From NCBI GenBank assembly GCA_030041495.1, contig JASHNT010000122.1, positions 62,001 through 126,000 on the forward strand: DNA of 64,000 bases, written 5' to 3'. Source of the DNA: Bryobacteraceae bacterium (GTDB taxonomy: Bacteria; Acidobacteriota; Terriglobia; Bryobacterales; Bryobacteraceae). The notes beneath the pieces were generated by a model that was given only the letters and a program-made list of their open reading frames with translations, had not been told where the DNA came from and did no database searches. The translations under genes were made by a program, and so were the position numbers. Of this stretch, positions 57,691 to 64,000 are shown piece after piece (within the stretch, counting starts at the first letter, position 1; the number at the start of each line of letters is the position of its first letter).

Positions 57691-58422
57691 CTAATGTTCG
57701 TGCGACGTTGCCATGCTCACGTAGATCATGGCCAACGCCGTAAAAACGTAGGACTGCACGAACGCCACGAACACGTGCAGCGCCATGAAAATCACCGGAA
57801 CCGCCAGGTGCACCGCTCCCAAAAAAACGTTGATCACCTGCTCGCCCGCGAACATGTTGCCATAGAGACGAACCGAGAGCGAAAGCGGACGCGCCAGGTG
57901 ACTGATAATCTCGATCGGGATCATCGCCGGAGCCATCCACCACAGCGGGCCGGCGAAGTGCGCCAGGTACTTGATGCCGTTCGCGCCCAGGCCCATGGCG
58001 TTGTAGTACAGGAACGTGCACACCGCCAGACCCGCGGTTACCGAGGCGCTCATTGTCGGCGATTCAAATGCCGGAATGATCCCGATCAGATTCATCGCCA
58101 GGATGAAAATGAATAGAGTGCCGAAGTAGTTGACGTATTTCTCAGGGTGATGAATGCCGACTTCGCGCTCCTGGTGCAGCAGAAAGTCGTAGATGCTTTC
58201 GATCAGGTGCTGGATCTTGCCGGGCTTATCCACCGAGAGGCTAGCGCGCACTACCGCCACCAGCACCAGCAGGAGTGCGATGACCAGCATCTCCATGACG
58301 ATCCAGTTGGTCCATGGCCGCGAGGGATGCTCCGCCGTCACGCCCACCGCGTTGAGAATGGCGCTGCCCAGGCCCGCCAGGTGGTCGTTAAACAGGGCTG
58401 TCAGCCCCAGTTCTGTTTCCAT
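57691..58422 (-). CDS. atpB: ATP synthase F0 subunit a
   Basis: Subunit a forms the ion half-channels beside the c-ring. The 243-residue protein has five or so spans, AMNLIGIIPAF, and the essential Arg in SLSVRLYGNMFAGE (R185). The C-terminal HVFVAFVQSYVFTALAMIYVSMA completes the family signature. It is 19 bases after atpI. A 105-base gap with a GCGGCT...AGCCGC inverted repeat separates it from atpE. Confidence 0.95.
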   Translation of the reverse strand: METELGLTALFNDHLAGLGSAILNAVGVTAEHPSRPWTNWIVMEMLVIALLLVLVAVVRASLSVDKPGKIQHLIESIYDFLLHQEREVGIHHPEKYVNYFGTLFIFILAMNLIGIIPAFESPTMSASVTAGLAVCTFLYYNAMGLGANGIKYLAHFAGPLWWMAPAMIPIEIISHLARPLSLSVRLYGNMFAGEQVINVFLGAVHLAVPVIFMALHVFVAFVQSYVFTALAMIYVSMATSHEH

Positions 58423-58441
58423 AAGTTATGAGAGTAGGACC

Positions 58442-58819
58442 TCAGCGCTTCGGGAAAATGGCTTCGTAGAGAACTTCGACAACAATCCCCGCCATGGATA
58501 CAAGTAGACCCGCTACCACGGCCCCTGAAGCAATCCCAGAAGTACTCACTATAACATAGAGCAGCACGGCGATTACCGGCAGCCGTAGCATCAGCAGCAC
58601 CGTGGAGCCCAGCATCGGCCGCTTGCCAGATCCATCCAGCCCGCGGCCGATCGCCTTCCACCATTCCAGACCTGCGAGCGAAAACGCCGCGCCGATCAGA
58701 AACCCCTCGCCCCACCTCGGCCCTCGGACCAGCAGCAGCGCCAGCGCGCCGGCCAAGCCCAGCCCCGCGCCGATCAGCGTCATCCGGTTCAGCATCCGCC
58801 GCGATTCGGAATCAATCAT
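58442..58819 (-). CDS. AtpI-like ATP synthase accessory subunit I
   Basis: The 125-residue protein has four membrane segments (LNRMTLIGAGLGLAGALALLLV, FLIGAAFSLAGLEWWKAI, MLGSTVLLMLRLPVIAVLLYVIV, GIASGAVVAGLLVSMAGIVVEVLY). Size, span number and place between atpZ and atpB match AtpI/AtpR-type proteins that help assemble the c-ring. Sequence similarity to named AtpI is weak, so the call rests on context. It overlaps atpZ by eight bases. Confidence 0.7.
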   Translation of the reverse strand: MIDSESRRMLNRMTLIGAGLGLAGALALLLVRGPRWGEGFLIGAAFSLAGLEWWKAIGRGLDGSGKRPMLGSTVLLMLRLPVIAVLLYVIVSTSGIASGAVVAGLLVSMAGIVVEVLYEAIFPKR

Positions 58820-59027
58820 TTCTCGTCAGGTCCCAGAAGATCGGCACGAATCCTGCTACCGTTCCCAGCACTACGAAAATGAACACGAGATAGTGCGTCG
58901 CGAAGCGTTCATCCAACCACGCGCCGATCAAGTAGCCCACAAAAATCGACGCCGGCACGGTGCTCATCAGAGCCAGGTAGCGCCCGACGGTGAGCCAGAT
59001 ATTGTCGTCGCTTTTCTTCTCTTTCAC
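58812..59027 (-). CDS. AtpZ-like ATP synthase accessory protein
   Basis: The 71-residue two-span protein starts at a GTG (59027) just two bases after hemD. It has KKSDDNIWLTVGRYLALMSTVPASIFVGYLIGAWLDERFATHYLVFIFVVLGTVAGFVPIFWDL. This matches the AtpZ family, whose gene heads many bacterial atp operons, with polar residues in the spans (GYLIGAWLD). It overlaps the next gene by eight bases. Confidence 0.78.
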   Translation of the reverse strand: MKEKKSDDNIWLTVGRYLALMSTVPASIFVGYLIGAWLDERFATHYLVFIFVVLGTVAGFVPIFWDLTRND

Positions 59028-59029
59028 TG

Positions 59030-59875
59030 CTACTTCGATTCTAGGATTCGCCGCGCCCGCCCACCGGCTTCGTTCACCAGAAAGCCCATCTTGGGGTGCG
59101 AGGGCTCGAAATCCGGCTGGATTCCCAGCTCGCGCAAGGTTTCGCTGGTGGAGGGCCCGACCGAGCCCACGACCATCCGTTGGAGCGCCTTGCGCAACTC
59201 TTCCTCCATCCCTTCTTCTCCAGCCACGCGCAGCAGATGCTGCATTTGTACGGATGTGGTCAGCAAGATGACATCGAAATCGCCCGCGGCGAGCCTTCGT
59301 GCCGCATCCTTCAGCGGCGCTAAATCCAGGGGAAGAGCCCACTGATACACCGGCACCGTCGTCACCTCCGCGCCGCGAGCGCGCAGACCCTCCGCCAGTT
59401 CCTCGCTGCTGCGTCCGAACTCCTGTACGGCGATCCTGCGCTCCGGCCGGCCCTCGGTCGCCTTCAGCACTTCGCGCCAGGTGTTGGGCTCGGGCACGGA
59501 GATCGCGATCGGCACGCCCCATTCGCGCATCACGGCAGCAGGCTTAGCTCCACGAACTACGACCGTCACATGCCGCAGGGCTTCTTGAAAGGCTCCGGGA
59601 GGGTAGCGCGTTTCCAGGATCTGGTTCAGCAGGCGCGCGCCCACGCCCGTCAGGAACACAACCATCTCAAAATGGCCATTGGCCTCAAGCTTAAAATCGC
59701 CGCCCGGCTCGATGAACCGGGCGGCGAAATCGAAAGCTTCAGAATTATCTTCCAGCGGAACTTCCCGCATGGAAGGAACAACCAAGGGAACCCCGCCTTG
59801 GCCGCGGATCAGTCGCTCGATTTCCACCGCGCGGCGGCTCTCAAGCGAAAGAACACGCAGCCCCTCGAAGGCCAT
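59030..59875 (-). CDS. hemD: Uroporphyrinogen-III synthase
   Basis: HemD closes hydroxymethylbilane into uroporphyrinogen III. The 281-residue two-lobed protein has FEGLRVLSLESRRAVEIERLIRGQGG, MVVFLTGVGARLL in the first lobe, and DVILLTTSVQMQHLL and VVGSVGPSTSETLRELGI in the second. HemD sequences are very divergent, but this pattern is typical. It sits two bases before the atp genes, so it may share their transcript. Confidence 0.88.
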   Translation of the reverse strand: MAFEGLRVLSLESRRAVEIERLIRGQGGVPLVVPSMREVPLEDNSEAFDFAARFIEPGGDFKLEANGHFEMVVFLTGVGARLLNQILETRYPPGAFQEALRHVTVVVRGAKPAAVMREWGVPIAISVPEPNTWREVLKATEGRPERRIAVQEFGRSSEELAEGLRARGAEVTTVPVYQWALPLDLAPLKDAARRLAAGDFDVILLTTSVQMQHLLRVAGEEGMEEELRKALQRMVVGSVGPSTSETLRELGIQPDFEPSHPKMGFLVNEAGGRARRILESK

Positions 59876-59908
59876 TCGGAGCAGCGCCGATGACCGGCGC
59901 GTGAATGC

Positions 59909-60286
59909 CTACTGTGGAGGCTCGGTCAAGGGCATCTCGGAGCCGCGGTGGCAGGTGTAGCAAGTAACGTGCACTTTGCCGTCGGGAAACTTGCTGTTGA
60001 TGTCCTTCGCCATGGTAATCATCATTCGCGCCATGACCTTGGTCATCTTGGCGTCGCTGGCCCGTTCCTGCTCATGGCAGAAGTTGCATCCGCCTTTATC
60101 GCCGACTCCCAATGCGGCCACAAAGCTCCGCATCGTAGGAATGAGGTTTGCGTCGTCCGGAAGAACCTTCAGATTGGTGTGAGGGGCGCCCTTCCCCTTG
60201 CCGCCCGGAGGGCCTTGAGCGACCAGAGCAAAGCTGCCTAGAGTAACGAATGCCGCAATGAGGAGTGTACGCATGGGAAAAATCAT
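59909..60286 (-). CDS. Reaction-centre-type periplasmic cytochrome c
   Basis: The 125-residue protein has a signal peptide (MRTLLIAAFVTLGSFALVAQ) and two haem c sites, CNFCH and CYTCH, separated by about 40 residues. The pattern NLKVLPDDANLIPTMRSFVAALGV, then MTKVMARMMITMAKDIN, then VTCYTCHRGSEMP matches the photosynthetic reaction-centre cytochrome subunit family, which non-photosynthetic acidobacteria also encode in quantity. Met residues between the sites (MARMMITM) can be axial ligands. It lies one base after the penicillin-binding-protein gene. Confidence 0.85.
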   Translation of the reverse strand: MIFPMRTLLIAAFVTLGSFALVAQGPPGGKGKGAPHTNLKVLPDDANLIPTMRSFVAALGVGDKGGCNFCHEQERASDAKMTKVMARMMITMAKDINSKFPDGKVHVTCYTCHRGSEMPLTEPPQ

Positions 60287-60287
60287 A

Positions 60288-61535
60288 TCACGGCTTGGGA
60301 GCGTTGCCTAGCCCAAAATTCAATCCCAGGGCCTGCTCCTCGCCAGGTTGCGGATCATGGCGCCGCGCCAACGGGCCTCGGATATAGAAGCCCGTGGCAC
60401 TCAAATTCCTGTATACAGCACCGGCGACTCCGGCGGCCGCCGGACCACTCACCGCACTGCCACCGGTCAGCAGAACCACCACCACAACCTTCTGTCCCGC
60501 TTCCTCGGTGAACGAGCCGAACCAGCCCAGATGGGTCGGTGTGCGCGTATCGGTGCAGGTGCCGGTCTTGCCGTAGATGGGATCGTGGGGCTCCGCGCTG
60601 ATGCGCCGCGCAGTGCCGAATTCCACCGCGCCTTCCATCCCCGGCTTGATCTCCGGAATCAGCTCGCCGATATCGAGCTTACGCTTCACCTCCGGCAGCA
60701 CCGCGTCCGCTTCTTCTTGAGTCTTCGGATATTGCAGGTAATATAACGTGCCGCCGTTGGCCACCGCGCCCAGCAATCCCGCGAACTCCAGCGGCGTCCA
60801 GGTAATGCCGTCGCCGAAGCTGGTCATCATGCCCATCCCGCTCTTGGGTGTCCGCTCCGGCAGAACGCCCGGCTGCTCGCCTTCGATATCCAAACCGGCT
60901 TTTTCGCCCAGCCCGAACAGCCGCGCGTAGTAGCTTACTCGATCGAATCCCAGCTTTTCTCCCAGGCTGGCGAAGTATTGATTGCTCGATCGCGCCAGCG
61001 CCTGGGTCATGTCCATGCTGGTTTTTCCGTACAGACGAATCTGCGTGTCACGATTCACCACGCCTTCGCTCAACGCCGCCAGAGCCACCGGAACCTTCAC
61101 GGTGGAGCAGGGCTGGAAGCCGCTCTTTAAGGCGAGCTTCTGGTTCACCATCGCCAGAATGCGGCCCGTGTTCGCGTCTGAAATCAACACCGAACCGTTT
61201 AGTTTCCCGAGTCCCTCGATGGCGGCTTGCCTGGCGACTGGGTCTTCACCTGTGGCGATGTCTCCCAAGGTTGAGTCCGCATAATTCGGAACTCTCCAAG
61301 GACTGCGCGCCGTGGACTTAACGGCAACCCGGACCGGAGCTTTCGTCGCCGCGGAAGCCGCTTCGCCCGGCGATGCCTTTGCGGCCATCCCCAGAGCCAC
61401 GTGCCGCAGATGAGCTCGGCTCGCGGATTTAGCCGCGCCCTTATTCTTCTTGGGCACCGTTACGGCTTGCGCCAACATGGCAGCGGCTGCGGCGATCACC
61501 AGCAAACGCGTTACAAACAGAGGCTTTCCCGGCAA
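60288..61535 (-). CDS. Penicillin-binding transpeptidase
   Basis: The 415-residue protein has an N-terminal membrane anchor and a Lys/Ala-rich linker, then a transpeptidase domain. The three active-site motifs are present: STVK (144-147), SSN (183-185) and KTGT (323-326). It lacks a glycosyltransferase domain and a classic class B N-terminal pedestal, so it is a short class B-like or class D-like enzyme. It could act as a DD-transpeptidase in wall synthesis, or as a beta-lactamase-like relative. The TTG start at 61535 follows AGGAAGAG by about six bases. It pairs with a cytochrome c gene. Confidence 0.87.
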   Translation of the reverse strand: MPGKPLFVTRLLVIAAAAAMLAQAVTVPKKNKGAAKSASRAHLRHVALGMAAKASPGEAASAATKAPVRVAVKSTARSPWRVPNYADSTLGDIATGEDPVARQAAIEGLGKLNGSVLISDANTGRILAMVNQKLALKSGFQPCSTVKVPVALAALSEGVVNRDTQIRLYGKTSMDMTQALARSSNQYFASLGEKLGFDRVSYYARLFGLGEKAGLDIEGEQPGVLPERTPKSGMGMMTSFGDGITWTPLEFAGLLGAVANGGTLYYLQYPKTQEEADAVLPEVKRKLDIGELIPEIKPGMEGAVEFGTARRISAEPHDPIYGKTGTCTDTRTPTHLGWFGSFTEEAGQKVVVVVLLTGGSAVSGPAAAGVAGAVYRNLSATGFYIRGPLARRHDPQPGEEQALGLNFGLGNAPKP

Positions 61536-61666
61536 GGTTTCTCTTCCTGCTTTAGATTGACCGTGCTAACTCGAAAGAATCATTGTGCGGTATGCGCTGA
61601 GGGCGCGTCAAGGCAGCTTTTCGGCCAGCTTCGGTACAGGACACTCCCACATCCCTCATATCGGAC

Positions 61667-61686
61667 GCCAGCGCTTAAGTGCTGGC
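61667..61686. promoter_or_regulatory. Near-perfect 20-bp palindrome upstream of the pantothenate operon
   Basis: GCCAGCGCTTAAGTGCTGGC differs from perfect dyad symmetry at one base pair. It ends 45 bases before the first gene of the panG-panB-panC unit and lies in the gap shared with the divergent penicillin-binding-protein gene. It could be a repressor site; no regulator gene is adjacent. Confidence 0.4.
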
Positions 61687-61731
61687 TCGGATTTCTCCGG
61701 GCTTCTGGCATGTGATCCTGGAAAGAGCACA

Positions 61732-62637
61732 ATGAGCGTCTCCAATTTCTCCATCGGCATCGTCGGACCGGGCCGTCTCGGCCAGGCTCTCGGACGCCTG
61801 CTTTACAGCTCGGGCGAGCCCGTTGTCGCCATCGCGGGTCGCGATTCTCCCCCAGCATTTTCCCGCACCGAGGCCGCTTCCCGATTCATCGGATCCGGTG
61901 TGCAGGCGGCGGTCACGCGCGAGCTTCCCGGCGTGGCATCGCGCATATTGATCGCAGTCCCGGATGACGCCCTCGCCGCAGCCGCAGCGGAGCTCGCCTT
62001 CGCTCCGGAACCGGTCTTGGCCGCGTTGCATACATGCGGCTCGCGGGGGCCCGAGGCGCTTCGACCGCTCGAGCAGCGGGGAACCTCCTGCGGGACCTTG
62101 CATCCGCTCCAAACCGTTGCGAATCCCGAACAGGGCGCGGCGGATTTGCCCGGCTGCCATTTTGGGATCACCGCTTCCGGCCAAGCGCTCGCCTGGGCCT
62201 GCGAAATCTGCGCCTCCATTGGCGGACGCGCCTTGATGATCCCGGCCGAAAGCCGTCCTCTTTGCCACGCGGCTGCCGTCATGGCCAGCAACTACATGGT
62301 CGCGATGATCGACGCCGCGGTCACGCTGTTTGCGCAAGCCGGCGCGGGTGAGGAAGAGGCGCGGAAAGCCCTTGCGCCGTTGATCCGCGCTGCCGTCGCC
62401 AACTCGCTCTCCTCCGGTCCCGCCGAGGCCCTCACCGGACCTATCGAGCGCGGCGACACCCAGACCATCTCCGCGCATTTGCGAGCCTTTGCCGAAGCGT
62501 CCGAATCCGTGCCTCAAACCGTGCGAGACTTGTATTCGAGTGCCGGTCTGCATACCATTACCCTCGCCCGGCGGAAATCGCCTGAAATCGATCGCGAAAT
62601 CATCGAAGCATTATTGCGGGGAGAACAAGAGCCATGA
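61732..62637 (+). CDS. Rossmann/DUF2520 protein, putative ketopantoate reductase (PanG-like)
   Basis: The 301-residue protein begins with a nucleotide-binding [17 protein letters not shown] and [18 protein letters not shown]. The DUF2520 C-terminal part follows ([47 protein letters not shown]). Ketopantoate reductases of the PanG type, described in Francisella, have this Rossmann plus DUF2520 build and replace PanE. It overlaps panB by four bases. This gene order supports a reductase role in pantothenate synthesis, converting ketopantoate to pantoate. The ATG at 61732 follows GGAAAGAG. Confidence 0.75.
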   Translation: MSVSNFSIGIVGPGRLGQALGRLLYSSGEPVVAIAGRDSPPAFSRTEAASRFIGSGVQAAVTRELPGVASRILIAVPDDALAAAAAELAFAPEPVLAALHTCGSRGPEALRPLEQRGTSCGTLHPLQTVANPEQGAADLPGCHFGITASGQALAWACEICASIGGRALMIPAESRPLCHAAAVMASNYMVAMIDAAVTLFAQAGAGEEEARKALAPLIRAAVANSLSSGPAEALTGPIERGDTQTISAHLRAFAEASESVPQTVRDLYSSAGLHTITLARRKSPEIDREIIEALLRGEQEP

Positions 62638-63473
62638 ACGAAAGCAAGCTGAACGAAATTAAAGCCAGCGAGCCCAAGAAGATTTGGCCCCATCATTTAA
62701 AGGACATGAAGCAGCGTGGCGAGAAAATCGCCATGCTCACCGCCTACGACGCGCTCATGGCCCGTATGTTCGATCAGGCGGGCATCGATGTGATTTTGGT
62801 GGGCGATTCGCTCGGCATGGTGCTGTTGGGGTACTCCACCACGCTGCCCGTCACCCTCGATGAGATGGTGCATCACACCAAGGCTGTCGTGCGCGGAACG
62901 CGCCGGGCGTTGGTGGTCGCCGACATGCCGTTCCTCACCTATCAGGTTTCGGCCGAAGAGGCCGTCCGCAACGCCGGCCGTCTCATCCAAGAAGGCGGAG
63001 CCAACTCAGTGAAGCTCGAAGGCGGACGCAACATAGCCGAAACCGTCGCGCGATTGGTTGAAGTCGGCATCCCCGTGATGGGGCACCTGGGATTGAATCC
63101 GCAATCGGTGAACCAGCTCGGGGGCTTCCGCCAGCAGGCTAAGACCCGCGAGGACGCCCGCCGCTTGATCGAAGACGCCCACGCTCTGGAATCCGCCGGA
63201 GCCTATTCCATCGTGCTCGAATCCATCCCCGAAGACCTCGCGCGCGACGTGACCGCGGAGCTGAGCATCTCTACCATCGGCATCGGTGCTGGTCCGCACT
63301 GCGACGGCCAGGTGCTGGTCTGCTACGACGCGCTGGGCATGACCGGCGACGGCACTCCTTCTTTCGCCAAGCGCTACGCGCAGCTCGGAGCCGAGATCGT
63401 GGCAGCGGCGAAACACTATTCCGAAGAAGTGAAAGAAGGCGGCTTTCCGGCGCACAAGCGCGTCGCGTCTTGA
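62634..63473 (+). CDS. panB: Ketopantoate hydroxymethyltransferase
   Basis: PanB adds a methylene-THF-derived hydroxymethyl group to ketoisovalerate. The 279-residue protein has [104 protein letters not shown], and [21 protein letters not shown]. It overlaps both neighbours by three or four bases. Confidence 0.96.
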   Translation: MNESKLNEIKASEPKKIWPHHLKDMKQRGEKIAMLTAYDALMARMFDQAGIDVILVGDSLGMVLLGYSTTLPVTLDEMVHHTKAVVRGTRRALVVADMPFLTYQVSAEEAVRNAGRLIQEGGANSVKLEGGRNIAETVARLVEVGIPVMGHLGLNPQSVNQLGGFRQQAKTREDARRLIEDAHALESAGAYSIVLESIPEDLARDVTAELSISTIGIGAGPHCDGQVLVCYDALGMTGDGTPSFAKRYAQLGAEIVAAAKHYSEEVKEGGFPAHKRVAS

Positions 63474-64000
63474 AGCTCGTCTCCACCATCCGCGAGCTGC
63501 GTGAGCGGATCGCGGCAGACTGCCCGGCGCTGGTCCCCACCATGGGAGCTCTGCACGCGGGCCACGGCCGCCTGATCGAAACCTCGGTTCGCGAAAATCC
63601 CACCACCGCCGTCAGCATCTTTGTAAATCCCACTCAATTCAACAATCCCGCGGATCTGGCTAACTATCCGCGCACGCTCGACGCCGATCTGGCGCTATGC
63701 GAGTCGCTCGGAGCCGACATCGTCTTCGCGCCTTCTGTCGATGAAATGTATCCACGCCCGCAGCGGGCCTTCGTCGATGTTGAGCGCGTCACCAAGCATC
63801 TCGAAGGAGCCTTCCGGCCCGGTCACTTTCGGGGAGTGGCCACGGTCGTCATGAAGCTGTTTCAAATTTTCGAGCCTAGGCGGGCCTATTTCGGCGAGAA
63901 GGACTATCAGCAGCTCGCCATGATCCGCCGCATGGTGGAAGATCTGAACGTTCCAGTAGAAATCGTCGGAGTCCCCACAGTCCGCGAGCCGGACGGCCTC
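63470..64000 (+). CDS. panC: Pantothenate synthetase (partial, cut by window end)
   Basis: PanC condenses pantoate and beta-alanine. The visible 177 residues have [15 protein letters not shown] (HxGH motif), [56 protein letters not shown], and [17 protein letters not shown]. The start is TTG at 63470, which overlaps the panB stop as TTGA. The C-terminal part lies beyond the window. Confidence 0.95.
   Translation, partial: MKLVSTIRELRERIAADCPALVPTMGALHAGHGRLIETSVRENPTTAVSIFVNPTQFNNPADLANYPRTLDADLALCESLGADIVFAPSVDEMYPRPQRAFVDVERVTKHLEGAFRPGHFRGVATVVMKLFQIFEPRRAYFGEKDYQQLAMIRRMVEDLNVPVEIVGVPTVREPDGL

Overview
The window is GC-rich, densely coded bacterial chromosome with no insertion sequence, prophage, CRISPR array, rRNA or tRNA that I could find. 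It looks like an acidobacterium of the Solibacter/Bryobacter type. The evidence is three copies of the secreted TIGR03435 family, which is amplified in Solibacter; a ~1,200-residue TonB/Oar-type outer-membrane protein with an N-terminal carboxypeptidase-regulatory domain; DUF6152 proteins; and reaction-centre-type cytochrome c proteins. No gap between genes exceeds about 250 bases; the largest is 48784-49035. Neighbouring genes very often overlap by four bases (ATGA, GTGA or TTGA), so most runs of same-strand genes are probably operons.

Layout, left half. A zinc-ribbon gene end and larE (nickel-pincer cofactor) come first. LarE carries a C-terminal tail made of three palindromic 33-bp repeats. 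Then comes a minus-strand unit of PIG-L deacetylase, a 39-residue membrane peptide, a sodium/solute symporter and a TIGR03435 protein. A lone sugar-binding lipoprotein follows, then ispB, then a cobB-larC-metG-tatD operon. A plus-strand YtrA-type unit holds a GntR regulator, a DUF1648 membrane protein, an ABC ATPase and a permease. Next are a polytopic membrane protein, a His-rich membrane protein, icd-purE-purK and a VapBC-like pair. From 22936 to 29895 lies an envelope redox locus: TonB/Oar protein, small secreted protein, di-haem cytochrome c, a two-domain DUF6152 protein, and the same two domains again as separate genes.

Right half. nadA-nadC, a double-domain TIGR03435 protein, an HDOD protein, a YfhO-type protein and a third TIGR03435 protein are followed by an ECF sigma/anti-sigma unit. 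Then comes a run from msrA through rimO, yacG, pgpA and a beta-propeller protein to cinA. After DUF192, a membrane MPN-domain protein with a broken JAMM motif, rsmI, hemH and a glycosyltransferase beside a truncated RmlC-like gene come an nnrS-like gene, rlmH, and a thiolase with an OB-fold partner. A second ECF sigma/anti-sigma unit, an O-antigen-ligase-like protein and an orphan CheW follow. Last are a DapA-superfamily aldolase, a partial ATP synthase cluster (hemD-atpZ-atpI-atpB-atpE), a penicillin-binding protein with a cytochrome c, and a pantothenate operon (panG-like, panB, panC) cut by the window end.

Most of the window is housekeeping: NAD, purine, haem, pantothenate, tRNA charging, rRNA and S12 modification, and ATP synthase. 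The parts most likely to be undescribed are the 22.9-29.9 kb redox locus with its fused and split paralogues, the deacetylase/mini-membrane-peptide/symporter unit, and a recurring promoter layout in which a -10 box sits exactly six bases before a start codon, predicting leaderless mRNAs.
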